Notes: generated from the sequence alone by a model not told the origin. Positions 7,534-14,295 are shown, numbered from the stretch's first letter. The stretch: 28,121 nt of DNA from Anaerolineales bacterium UBA5797 (GCA_002418205.1 DIDP01000086.1:36306-64426); one strand, 5' to 3'. A program made the numbers and translations.

Positions 7534-7562
7534 ATAATATCATGCCGCGATAATATTTGCAA
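7534..7562 (-). promoter_or_regulatory. higBA promoter with overlapping direct-repeat operator
   Basis: On the minus strand, -35 TTGCAA (7562-7557), a 17-nt spacer and -10 TATTAT (7539-7534) are seen. The predicted transcription start falls on the A of the higB ATG (7527). The heptamer ATATTAT occurs twice, at 7556-7550 and 7540-7534, inside the promoter, and could be the HigA operator for autorepression. Confidence 0.6.
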
Positions 7563-7618
7563 GTGTTATATGATGAGTATGCCATGAACCTTGAAACATA
7601 TTGACCAGGAGTTCTAAT

Positions 7619-7765
7619 TTGTTTTTCAGCAAAACCGTGTCACTCAAGAAGCTTTGCAATCACGAGCCGTACGCGAATATCTCTCCATTTTCTGTATCAA
7701 ATGTTTCTTGGATAAAGCACCCAGGTCGAGACAATTATCTGTGGTTTTTACGTGTTGACGAATGA
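7619..7765 (+). CDS. Possible 48-residue small ORF with TTG start
   Basis: AGGAG sits 7 nt before a TTG at 7619 and the frame stays open to TGA at 7763-7765. The product contains KKLCNHEPYANISPFSVS and ends in WFLRVDE. No transmembrane helix or known motif is seen. It could be an unannotated small protein, a gene fragment from the island, or chance. Confidence 0.2.
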   Translation: MFFSKTVSLKKLCNHEPYANISPFSVSNVSWIKHPGRDNYLWFLRVDE

Positions 7766-7779
7766 GTAATTGGTTGCTT

Positions 7780-7808
7780 TTCATATCTACATGCCTTTTG
7801 ACTATAAT
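7780..7808 (+). promoter_or_regulatory. Orphan sigma-70-like promoter
   Basis: TTCATA (7780-7785), 17 nt, then an exact TATAAT (7803-7808). No plus-strand gene follows; transcription would run into the 3' end of the oppositely oriented glycosyltransferase gene. It may drive a small or antisense RNA or be left over from a lost gene. Confidence 0.35.
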
Positions 7809-7842
7809 CTGTCCCAATGGAAACAGGGATTGTGTTGCTCAA

Positions 7843-7856
7843 TGCATATTCTGACA
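7843..7856 (+). repeat. 14-bp direct repeat, right copy
   Basis: TGCATATTCTGACA, exact copy of 6832-6845. It lies 16 bp from the end of the glycosyltransferase gene. Confidence 0.65.
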
Positions 7857-7872
7857 CCTACATTAAGTTAAT

Positions 7873-9018
7873 TTACCTGCCGACTTTCTTATAAAACTCT
7901 TCAGCGTTCGACATATTCTGTTTGTACTCCGCCCGCGCGGAGATGATCTCTTGATTCAAGCCTGCGGCTTCCACCCGCAGGTTTTTGTTTTCGATGCCAG
8001 TGATGATCGCCTCCGCGATGGACTGCGGATTCGTGGGATCGAACAGCAAGCCGTTTTCATCCGGTTCGATCCACTCGCGGATCGATTCCAGATCGCCGGC
8101 GATGGGGAAACATCCGCAAGCCATGCCTTCGAGCAACGTGTTCGGCGTGCCGTCATGGATGCTCGGCGAAACAAGGATCTGGGCGCGGCGATACACGTTT
8201 GCCATGTCCCTGTTCGGGATCGGCTCGAGCAATTCCACCGATTGACCGATCCCCAGTTCCTTCACCCATTGGATCGCCTGCGCCTCACCCGCCATCGAAG
8301 TGCAAAGGAATTTTGCATTCAGGTATTTCTTCAGAACCAGCGGGATCGCTTTGAAAAAAGAATCATTGCGGACATAAGGTCGGACCCCGCGCGGATTCAA
8401 AATGACCGGTTCCTCAACCAGTGTTTCAGGTGGATAAAAAACCTCGGTTCGGATTCCCCCGTTGCCTGGCGCGACCAGAATGGGCTTCCGCACCCCCAAG
8501 CCCCATTCGCGCGCAAGGCGCACATCGCGGTAACAATCTGCATGTAACCCGTCTGCCACCTGCATCGTCCAGTGTGTGTAATGTCGCATCAATCGTGTGG
8601 AAGGCGCGTGTAGCGTAAAGTCATTGCCCCAGATCGAAACGATCAACGGCGCGCCCGTATAGGCATCCGCGGCGAGCATGCCCTCGAACGGAATCCGCAT
8701 GGCGTGGACGAGATCGGGCTTTACCTCATTGATGATCTTCCGCAACCGCTCTGCCGGGCGGCGGATGGTCAGTGGACCGAGCCATTGTCTGATAACGGTG
8801 CGCAGGCTCAGGGTCCGTGCGGAGGCGCTGCCCGGGCGTTGACTCGATTTCTTGAGCGAGGAAAACGCGACGGGGATGGTCTCAAGTCGCTTGATCGGGA
8901 GGTCCGGTGAACAGGCAAAAGTGGACGCGATGGAAATCTCATCCCCGCGTTCGACGAAGTGGCGGACCCAGTTCATGGCGATGGGAGAGCGGGCATCGAT
9001 GACAAAAAGTATGCGCAT
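7873..9018 (-). CDS. GT4-family glycosyltransferase (GT-B fold)
   Basis: A 381-residue protein from the ATG at 9018, opening with MRILFVID. The N-terminal half has the first Rossmann-like domain, with VKPDLVHAMRIPFEGM and IVSIWGNDFTLHAPS. The C-terminal half has the GT1/GT4 donor-site pattern SPSIHDGTPNTLLEGMACG followed by FPIAGDLESIREW. It is a cytoplasmic sugar transferase, likely for polysaccharide or glycan synthesis; donor and acceptor are unknown. The upstream ATG at 9036 is rejected because TATAAT (9030-9025) lies 6 nt before 9018, which puts the predicted transcription start on this ATG. Next to ugd, an envelope-glycan role is plausible. Confidence 0.88.
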   Translation of the reverse strand: MRILFVIDARSPIAMNWVRHFVERGDEISIASTFACSPDLPIKRLETIPVAFSSLKKSSQRPGSASARTLSLRTVIRQWLGPLTIRRPAERLRKIINEVKPDLVHAMRIPFEGMLAADAYTGAPLIVSIWGNDFTLHAPSTRLMRHYTHWTMQVADGLHADCYRDVRLAREWGLGVRKPILVAPGNGGIRTEVFYPPETLVEEPVILNPRGVRPYVRNDSFFKAIPLVLKKYLNAKFLCTSMAGEAQAIQWVKELGIGQSVELLEPIPNRDMANVYRRAQILVSPSIHDGTPNTLLEGMACGCFPIAGDLESIREWIEPDENGLLFDPTNPQSIAEAIITGIENKNLRVEAAGLNQEIISARAEYKQNMSNAEEFYKKVGR

Positions 9019-9024
9019 GGGATG

Positions 9025-9030
9025 ATTATA
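9025..9030 (-). promoter_or_regulatory. -10 box of a likely leaderless glycosyltransferase mRNA
   Basis: Exact TATAAT on the minus strand, 6 nt before the ATG at 9018, so +1 coincides with the start codon. No good -35 (TCTGTG at 17 nt). Confidence 0.5.
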
Positions 9031-9141
9031 CGTCATTGCCCGCAGCGCACAGACGCGGTATATTTACGACAAACCGCAGGAATATTTGACTTGGAACCTG
9101 ATCTTTTACCTGCAAACCAAAGGGAGATTCGGTAATCTGTC

Positions 9142-9540
9142 ATGGGCAAGGGACGTATTTTGGTTGTCGAAGACAACATGGATAATTACGAGCTTGTGCG
9201 TTTTGTTTTGGAGCGTGCGGGATACGAGGTCTTTCTTGCGGTGAACGGACGCGACGGTGTGGATGCCGCGCGTGCCCAAAAACCTGACATGATCCTGATG
9301 GATCTGGGCATGCCCGAGATGGACGGTTGGATCGCGACGGAAAAATTAAAGGCTGACGAGATGACCAGATCGATCCCGTTGTATGCATTGACGGCTCGCA
9401 CCCTGCCGCACGATCGCAAACGCGCCATCCAGGCGGGATGTGACGGCTATGTCTCCAAACCCATTCACATGAAGGGCTTTCTGGATGTGATCGATGGGGT
9501 GTTCCATGAAATGGAAATGAAGGAAAAAAAACCTGTGTGA
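9142..9540 (+). CDS. Single-domain response regulator (CheY/DivK-like receiver)
   Basis: A 132-residue stand-alone receiver domain. It shows ILVVEDN (acidic pocket E10-D11), phosphoacceptor Asp in MILMDLGMPEMDGW, the switch Thr in ALTAR and the conserved Lys in GYVSKPI. There is no output domain, so it must act by protein-protein contact or as a phosphorelay shuttle. No kinase gene is adjacent; its cognate kinase is unknown. The C-terminus MEMKEKKPV is a short charged tail. A weak hairpin with a T-run follows, separating it from ugd. Confidence 0.92.
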   Translation: MGKGRILVVEDNMDNYELVRFVLERAGYEVFLAVNGRDGVDAARAQKPDMILMDLGMPEMDGWIATEKLKADEMTRSIPLYALTARTLPHDRKRAIQAGCDGYVSKPIHMKGFLDVIDGVFHEMEMKEKKPV

Positions 9541-9547
9541 AGCAAAT

Positions 9548-9576
9548 TGATCCTTGTGGTGGGATCATTATTTTTT
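9548..9576 (+). terminator. Weak terminator between response regulator and ugd
   Basis: TGATCC (9548-9553) and GGATCA (9562-9567) form a 6-bp stem followed by TTATTTTTT. The short stem suggests partial read-through into ugd. Confidence 0.45.
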
Positions 9577-9597
9577 AAGTGAAGAGGAAAATCAAAC

Positions 9598-10908
9598 ATG
9601 AAACAAATCTGTGTCGTTGGTGTCGGGTATGTCGGTCTGGTGACCGCGGCTTGTTTTGCCGACCTTGGGAATCGCGTGGTCGCGCTCGATGTGGATGAGA
9701 AACGCGTCGAGAATCTCAAGAAGGGTATCATGCCCATTTACGAGCCGGGCCTCGAAGAACTGGTGAGGCGCAATGTGGCGGGCGGGAGGTTGTCCTTCAC
9801 CACCTCCTATGAGGAAGCGATGAAAGGCACGGAATTTGCCTTCATCGCCGTGGGGACTCCCTCAGGTGTGGACGGCAACGCAGACCTGCAATATGTGGAG
9901 GTCGCGGCGCGGTCCATCGCCAAAGCCATGACCGCCCCATTGATCATCATCAACAAATCCACGGTTCCCATCGGGACCGGGGATTGGGTCGCCGATATCG
10001 TGAAATCCGCCCAGCCCAAGCCGATCGATTTCGCGGTCGTCTCCTGTCCGGAATTCCTGCGCGAAGGTTCAGCCATCCCTGATTTCATGAGTCCGCATCG
10101 TAATGTCATCGGTTCGCTCGACAGGGAAGCTGCCAACAAAGTGGCGCAACTGCACCTGCCGTTGCGCGCGCCGATTGTCATCACCGACCTGCGTACCGCT
10201 GAAATGATCAAATACGCCAGCAACGCCTTCCTTGCGACAAAGATCTCCTTCATCAACGAACTTGCCGATCTGTGCGAACTGGTCGGCGCAGACGTGAAGG
10301 AAGTTGCCGCGGGCATGGGCTACGATGCGCGCATCGGGCGACACTTCCTCGATGCGGGTCTCGGGTGGGGCGGTTCCTGCTTCCCCAAGGACGTGCAGGC
10401 GCTGGCTTTCATGGCGAAGGAAAAGGGACTGGAGCCGCGCATCCTGAACGATGTGATGAATGTTAACTACGACCGCCGCAAGGAAGTCTCCAGGCAGGTC
10501 GAGTTGATGCTGGGTGGCAGTTTGAAAGGCAGGACGATTGGCTTGCTCGGGCTGGCTTTCAAACCTAATACCGATGATATGCGCGACGCCCCGTCTGTGG
10601 ATATTTCCAATGCGCTGATCGCTGGCGGGGCGAAAGTGCGCGGCTATGATCCTGTGGCACGCGAGACTGCCGCACCTCACATGCCGGCGGTGGAGATCTT
10701 CGATGACATGTACAAAATGGCGGACGGCTGCGACGCCCTGGTCGTTGTCACAGAATGGAATGAGTTCAAGCAGCTCGATCTTGAGAAGGTCAAGAACCTG
10801 CTCAAATCGCCCATCATCTATGACGGGCGCAACATCTACGATCCTGCCCGCATGAAGGAGATGGGTTTCAAATATCGCGCCATCGGGCGCGGGTATAACG
10901 GCGCTTAG
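9598..10908 (+). CDS. ugd: UDP-glucose 6-dehydrogenase
   Basis: A 436-residue enzyme of normal family length. It oxidises UDP-glucose to UDP-glucuronate with two NAD+. The N-terminal Rossmann motif GVGYVGLVTAACFADLG binds NAD; FAFIAVGTPSG and NKSTVPIGTG are typical. SCPEFLREGSAIPDF and the catalytic Cys261 in GWGGSCFPKD are present, as is the C-terminal GLAFKPNTDDMRDAPS. The product feeds extracellular polysaccharide or lipid glycosylation, fitting the glycosyltransferase next door. A GAGG motif 10 nt before the ATG is the likely ribosome-binding site. It is followed by its own terminator. Confidence 0.96.
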   Translation: MKQICVVGVGYVGLVTAACFADLGNRVVALDVDEKRVENLKKGIMPIYEPGLEELVRRNVAGGRLSFTTSYEEAMKGTEFAFIAVGTPSGVDGNADLQYVEVAARSIAKAMTAPLIIINKSTVPIGTGDWVADIVKSAQPKPIDFAVVSCPEFLREGSAIPDFMSPHRNVIGSLDREAANKVAQLHLPLRAPIVITDLRTAEMIKYASNAFLATKISFINELADLCELVGADVKEVAAGMGYDARIGRHFLDAGLGWGGSCFPKDVQALAFMAKEKGLEPRILNDVMNVNYDRRKEVSRQVELMLGGSLKGRTIGLLGLAFKPNTDDMRDAPSVDISNALIAGGAKVRGYDPVARETAAPHMPAVEIFDDMYKMADGCDALVVVTEWNEFKQLDLEKVKNLLKSPIIYDGRNIYDPARMKEMGFKYRAIGRGYNGA

Positions 10909-10942
10909 TCTGGCAGCTCTGTAGTTTGATCGTTCGATAGTG

Positions 10943-10984
10943 GTCGGATAGTCGGGTACAATAACCCCGCTATCCGACTTTTTA
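10943..10984 (+). terminator. Intrinsic terminator after ugd
   Basis: GTCGGATAG...CGGG pairs with CCCCG...CTATCCGAC (one bulge) around a short loop, followed by TTTTTATT. Confidence 0.8.
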
Positions 10985-11010
10985 TTCCAACCATCCAGCT
11001 GACTGACCAA

Positions 11011-11919
11011 ATGACCACTCCTCCCGTTTGTGATTATGAAGGCTCCGACTATCAGACCTCCTTTTGGGATCAGGGCGGACGCGAGTACGAAGACCGCGCG
11101 GAAGCCATTGCCCTCAGACGCCTCCTCCCACCAGGCGGACGCCTCCTCCTGGAACTTGGGGCTGGCGCTGGACGAAATACGCCGCGCTACCTCGGTTTTG
11201 ACCGCATTGTCCTGCTCGATTATTCGCGCACGCAACTGGAACAGGCGCAGGCGCGCCTGGGCAAATCGGATAAATACATCTACGTCGCGGCGGATGTCTA
11301 TCGTCTCCCGTTCATCGATGGCTTGTTCGATGCCGCGACGATGATCCGCGTGTTGCATCACATGGCAGATGCGCCCAAGGCTTTAAGACAGGTCAGGAAT
11401 GTGATGGGTGCAGACGGCACGTTCATCCTTGAGTTTGCCAACAAGTTGAATCTGAAGGCGATCTTCCGTTATCTGCTCGGCAGGCAGGGGTGGAGTCCGT
11501 TCACGCTCGAGCCGGTGGAATTTGTAAAACTCAATTTCGATTTTCACCCCAAAGCCGTGCAAAACTGGCTGAAGGAACTTGGGTTCTCCATCGAGCGGAT
11601 CCTTACGCTCTCGCATTTTCGCATTGGATTGCTGAAACGGTTCGTTCCAACGGGAATCCTCGTATTCTTCGATTCCATCTTCCAATGGACGGGCGCGTGG
11701 TGGCAGTACACGCCGTCCGTGTTTGTGAAGGCGGTTAATTGGGAGCAGGCGTCGGGCGGCCTGAAGCAGGAATTGTCCGTGTTGGAATATTTCAAATGTC
11801 CCTCTTGCGGTCAATCCCCATTGACGGACAAAAATGATCATCTTGAATGTCCCAGTTGCAAGAAGAAGTGGGAGGTCAAGGACGGAATTTACGATTTCAG
11901 AGAACCGATCAAAAACTGA
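11011..11919 (+). CDS. SAM-dependent methyltransferase with C-terminal Trm112-like zinc ribbon
   Basis: A 302-residue protein. The class I methyltransferase domain (about 30-160) has motif I LLLELGAGAGRN (45-56), VLLDYSRTQLEQA and the acidic/HH region MIRVLHHMADAPKAL. A hydrophobic/basic middle (150-250) follows. The last about 40 residues form a zinc ribbon with two CPSC pairs (FKCPSCGQSP and LECPSCKKKW), like Trm112/UPF0434 proteins, and GIYDFREP is common at the end of such domains. The substrate is unknown: Methyltransf_11 members act on lipids, quinones or small molecules. The last codons and stop lie inside a terminator hairpin shared with the convergent thioredoxin gene. Confidence 0.85.
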   Translation: MTTPPVCDYEGSDYQTSFWDQGGREYEDRAEAIALRRLLPPGGRLLLELGAGAGRNTPRYLGFDRIVLLDYSRTQLEQAQARLGKSDKYIYVAADVYRLPFIDGLFDAATMIRVLHHMADAPKALRQVRNVMGADGTFILEFANKLNLKAIFRYLLGRQGWSPFTLEPVEFVKLNFDFHPKAVQNWLKELGFSIERILTLSHFRIGLLKRFVPTGILVFFDSIFQWTGAWWQYTPSVFVKAVNWEQASGGLKQELSVLEYFKCPSCGQSPLTDKNDHLECPSCKKKWEVKDGIYDFREPIKN

Positions 11920-11942
11920 CGCAGATGCGTCAGTTTTTGATC
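11907..11942. terminator. Bidirectional terminator overlapping two convergent stop codons
   Basis: Arms GATCAAAAACTGACGCA (11907-11923) and its exact complement (11926-11942) are separated by GA. Each arm holds the stop codon of one gene (TGA 11917-11919 plus; TGA 11932-11930 minus), and both proteins end in Ile-Lys-Asn. The A/T blocks supply U-runs in both directions. Confidence 0.85.
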
Positions 11943-12439
11943 CTTGCCTGTATCATGCCTGTGATGGCCCGCCAGATCGGGCAACGGTCATAAACGCCCA
12001 GAAAAGCGATGATGCCGCCGATGCCCAGCACAAGCCAGTTGCCTGTGGATATTCCGAACATCACAAGCAACGCGCCCGCACCAAGCCTGAGCATGCGGTC
12101 GAGCGGTGAAACGGGGACATTGACTTCTTTTCCCTCCACCAAAGACTCGAACATGGCGCGATAACCGGCTTCGCTCTGGGCGCCGATCACACGCCCGGTC
12201 AGCCTGCCATCGCGAAACGTTAATACGGTTGGAATGCCGATGATCTGGAAATGTTCAAGCACTTCGCGCGAGCCATCCGCATTGACGGGCATGAAATCAA
12301 CTTGATCGGCGTATTCCCTCCCAAGTTTTTCAAGGATGGGTTTTGTCATTTTACAGGGCATGCACCACGGAGCCCAAAAATCAATGACGACCGGTTTCCC
12401 GGCATCCCCAATTTTTTGTTGAAATTGTGTCAGGTTCAT
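11930..12439 (-). CDS. Thioredoxin domain fused to a C-terminal DUF2892-like membrane segment
   Basis: A 169-residue protein from ATG 12439. Residues 1-105 are a thioredoxin fold with WCMPCK (active-site C26 and C29; FWAPWCMPCKM) and the cis-Pro strand GIPTVLTF. Residues about 115-165 are two hydrophobic helices in DUF2892/YgaP-TM style (RMLRLGAGALLVMFG ... GVYDRCPIW). The thiol-disulfide reductase is therefore membrane-tethered on the cytoplasmic face; no signal peptide precedes it. A longer in-frame start upstream (12637) would be antisense-like Cys/Ser-rich sequence over another gene and is rejected. It follows a stand-alone DUF2892 gene on the same strand, with a hairpin in its leader. 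Confidence 0.88.
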   Translation of the reverse strand: MNLTQFQQKIGDAGKPVVIDFWAPWCMPCKMTKPILEKLGREYADQVDFMPVNADGSREVLEHFQIIGIPTVLTFRDGRLTGRVIGAQSEAGYRAMFESLVEGKEVNVPVSPLDRMLRLGAGALLVMFGISTGNWLVLGIGGIIAFLGVYDRCPIWRAITGMIQARIKN

Positions 12440-12459
12440 GGTTGGTAGAGAAGCGAAAA

Positions 12460-12510
12460 CGTCCCGAAGGCTCCTCCTGAGGCAGAGCCAAAGGATCAGC
12501 CTTCGGGACG
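12460..12510 (-). terminator. Terminator/attenuator between the DUF2892 gene and the thioredoxin gene
   Basis: Arms CGTCCCGAAGGCT (12460-12472) and complement (12498-12510) form a 13-bp perfect stem with a 25-nt loop. On the minus strand it is followed by TTTTC. It lies in the leader of the thioredoxin gene and may reduce read-through. Confidence 0.6.
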
Positions 12511-12527
12511 ATCCGTGATGGATCCTT

Positions 12528-12728
12528 TTATCCTCTGTAGGTGCTGAATTTGAACAACATGTAGAGCGGGCAGAAGGAAACCACCGATGTGAGCAGGAAC
12601 ACCGCCCCGAGCACGACGAGCACGATCCCCAATCCACCGGTCACGATGCCGCCAAAATACAGGTAGGCGAACAAAGCGGCGATGAGCACACGGACGATCC
12701 GATCGGTATTGGACATATTGCGTTTCAT
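12528..12728 (-). CDS. Small DUF2892 (YgaP-like) inner-membrane protein
   Basis: A 66-residue protein: MKRNMSNTDRIVRVL, then two hydrophobic helices and the family ending SFCPLYMLFKFST with a conserved Cys-Pro. AAGGAG six nt before the ATG supports this start over the internal Met at residue 5. DUF2892 is the membrane module of YgaP, in which it is joined to a rhodanese domain in E. coli. A second DUF2892-like segment is fused to the thioredoxin encoded next, suggesting the two proteins pair in the membrane. A CRP-type site lies just upstream. Confidence 0.85.
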   Translation of the reverse strand: MKRNMSNTDRIVRVLIAALFAYLYFGGIVTGGLGIVLVVLGAVFLLTSVVSFCPLYMLFKFSTYRG

Positions 12729-12763
12729 TGGAAACTCTCCTTGGTTATTGTTTTGATACCCAC

Positions 12764-12805
12764 ATTTTAGGAGATTTGCCTGATGCTGTCTGTGACAAAG
12801 TCACA
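12764..12805 (-). promoter_or_regulatory. CRP/FNR-type operator and -10 box for the DUF2892-thioredoxin genes
   Basis: TGTGACAAAGTCACA (12791-12805) has 6-bp perfect arms around AAA. On the minus strand a TAAAAT -10 is at 12769-12764, predicting a start near 12757, so the site is centred about 41 nt upstream, the class II activation position. No -35 hexamer is present, as expected for an activator-dependent promoter. The spacing between TGTGA halves is 5 nt rather than the CRP-standard 6, a caveat. Confidence 0.6.
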
Positions 12806-13475
12806 TAACCGAACGGGATTTCAAGCCCTCGAAATCCAAAACTTCGATGGTCCCGCGCCCCGATTCGATCAACTCTTCTCTCGAAAAATCCTCCAGGATG
12901 CGGCTGATCACCTCGCGTGAACTGCCCAACTCCGCGGCAATTTCCTGATGAGTGACACGCATCGGGTTCTGGACTTTGGCCTGATTCAGCAACAACGCAG
13001 CGACGCGGCGGTCCATGCGTTTGAACACCACCTCATCCACAACCGCCATCACCGTGGAAAGACGCTCGGATAACAGATCAAAGACGAATTCGCGCCACAG
13101 GTCGTATTTATTCACCCACGCGCGGAACACCTCCGCCGGGATCATCACCGCCTCGGCGTCCTCTTCCACGGTGGCGATCGCCGGAAATGACTTTTGACTC
13201 AGGATCGCGTTCGCGCTCAGGATGCAGCTCTGACCGAGACCGAACCGATACAACGTGATCTCGCGTCCCGTTTCGCCGATCTTGTACACGCGCACCACGC
13301 CGGAGAGCAGCAACGCGATCCCATCCACGCGGTCGCCATCCACGAAGACATCATGTCCCGCCGGGATTTTTGCGAAATGGGCGTGTTGTTTCAACTCGTT
13401 GATGAGCGCAACGTCCGCGCGCTGTAAAAAGGGCATGGCGAGGGTGATCCTGTTGAATTGATTCGAATCGAGCAT
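12801..13475 (-). CDS. Crp/Fnr-family transcription regulator
   Basis: A 224-residue regulator from ATG 13475. The N-terminal cNMP-binding-like beta-barrel (about 15-120) includes AGHDVFVDGDRVDGIALLLSG and the subfamily-like stretch GQSCILSANAILS, holding the only Cys (C84). A long dimer helix (125-160) leads to the Crp-type winged helix (165-222): RVTHQEIAAELGSSREVISRIL. Recognition-helix residues R187, E188 and R192 match the CRP positions that read TGTGA half-sites. There is no FNR-type Cys cluster. The stop codon lies within a TGTGA palindrome likely to be its own operator for the next two genes. It starts 7 bp after the upstream methyltransferase stop. The effector is unknown. Confidence 0.9.
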   Translation of the reverse strand: MLDSNQFNRITLAMPFLQRADVALINELKQHAHFAKIPAGHDVFVDGDRVDGIALLLSGVVRVYKIGETGREITLYRFGLGQSCILSANAILSQKSFPAIATVEEDAEAVMIPAEVFRAWVNKYDLWREFVFDLLSERLSTVMAVVDEVVFKRMDRRVAALLLNQAKVQNPMRVTHQEIAAELGSSREVISRILEDFSREELIESGRGTIEVLDFEGLKSRSVM

Positions 13476-13482
13476 CGTGACC

Positions 13483-14217
13483 TTATATTTTTTCCACAAC
13501 CCAGAAATGAGACAAGCCAAAGATCTGCAAGGGTGTTTTTTCCAGGAATTGCAGAATGCCTCGTAAGACCTCTCCGAACGCGCCGAAGCGGGCGATGATA
13601 TTGTCGTATGCACCGAAGATGATCGTCCGCTCGATGAATTTGACGGGCAGACCCTCGAACAATTTTTGCATGTCCCGCTTGGAATAGATGCGCACATGCG
13701 GGGCAAGTTTATCGCGCAGAACGCGGGGAAGATAATTCACGAATAACTTGTTTCCAAAACGATAATTCCCGTTCCAGTAGATGCCGTGCGTCTCAAATGG
13801 ATAGCCGCGGTTCGGGCAAAAGATGATGGCGCGCCCGCCGGGTTCCAACACACGGATCATCTCATGGATCGCGGCGCGGTCGTCCTGTACGTGTTCGATC
13901 ACTTCGTGGCTGAGGATCAGGTCGAAGGTCCCGGAAGGAAGCGGGAGGAATTCCCCGGCGGCATTGACGATGTGCGGGGAGTTGGTCCGCGCTTCGGCGG
14001 TGCGTTCGAAGTCGTATTCCAGTCCGATGACCGTTCCGCCAAAAGGGGAGAGGTGCTCCACATACATTCCCACACCGCAACCGTTTTCCAGAATATTTCC
14101 CTTGAGCCGTTCGCCCGCGGCTTTGACGATCATATCCAGCCGCCGTTGTTGTCCCGCCCGCCAGACGTAGGACGGCTCACCGCGCAGGGCGGCTTTGTCG
14201 AAGTTGCGTTGATTCAT
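13483..14217 (-). CDS. Class I SAM-dependent methyltransferase (Methyltransf_11 type)
   Basis: A 244-residue protein from ATG 14217 (MNQRNFDK). Motif I is ILENGCGVGMYVEHL; VIGLEYDFERTAEA, LILSHEVIEHVQDD and the post-motif VLEPGGRAIIFCPN follow, all typical of UbiE/COQ5-like folds. The C-terminal half, with aromatic and basic residues (NYRFGNKLFVNYLPR), resembles methyltransferases of glycan or lipid pathways. The start was chosen because TATAAT lies 7 nt upstream; longer in-frame starts run back over the nusA promoter and nusA itself. It precedes the Crp/Fnr gene by 7 bp and is likely co-transcribed. The substrate is unknown. Confidence 0.82.
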   Translation of the reverse strand: MNQRNFDKAALRGEPSYVWRAGQQRRLDMIVKAAGERLKGNILENGCGVGMYVEHLSPFGGTVIGLEYDFERTAEARTNSPHIVNAAGEFLPLPSGTFDLILSHEVIEHVQDDRAAIHEMIRVLEPGGRAIIFCPNRGYPFETHGIYWNGNYRFGNKLFVNYLPRVLRDKLAPHVRIYSKRDMQKLFEGLPVKFIERTIIFGAYDNIIARFGAFGEVLRGILQFLEKTPLQIFGLSHFWVVEKI

Positions 14218-14224
14218 GCTGGTA

Positions 14225-14230
14225 ATTATA
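14225..14230 (-). promoter_or_regulatory. -10 box of a likely leaderless methyltransferase-crp mRNA
   Basis: Exact TATAAT on the minus strand 7 nt before ATG 14217; predicted +1 is at or one nt before the start codon. It is divergent from, and adjacent to, the nusA promoter. No clear -35. Confidence 0.45.
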
Positions 14231-14232
14231 TC

Positions 14233-14261
14233 TTGCATCTTTTTTCGCCCCATGCTAAAAT
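14233..14261 (+). promoter_or_regulatory. Sigma-70-type promoter of the nusA operon
   Basis: TTGCAT (14233-14238), 17 nt, TAAAAT (14256-14261) preceded by TGC (extended -10). Predicted start is near 14268, giving an approximately 86-nt leader before nusA. Confidence 0.7.
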
Positions 14262-14295
14262 ATCGCCGGACGACGAATTGATTACCGCACGCATC

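Larger units (their letters stand above)
7528..7872. other. 345-bp low-GC intergenic region
   Basis: It lies between higB and the 3' end of the glycosyltransferase gene. It holds the higBA promoter, a possible 48-codon ORF (7619-7765), a promoter-like motif (7780-7808) and the right copy of the 14-bp repeat (7843-7856). It is clearly more AT-rich than the flanking genes. Nothing else was recognised. Confidence 0.6.

Noticed and set aside
10069..11361. 430-codon open frame opposite ugd and the methyltransferase gene
   Set aside because: Crosses the ugd terminator and two real genes and has no known motif.
12440..12637. N-terminal extension of the thioredoxin gene up to an earlier start
   Set aside because: It is Cys/Ser/Arg-rich, crosses a terminator and overlaps the DUF2892 gene in another frame.
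12791..12805. TGTGAC/GTCACA palindrome as a terminator of the Crp/Fnr gene
   Set aside because: Stem of only 6 bp with no T-run on either strand; the position fits an operator better.
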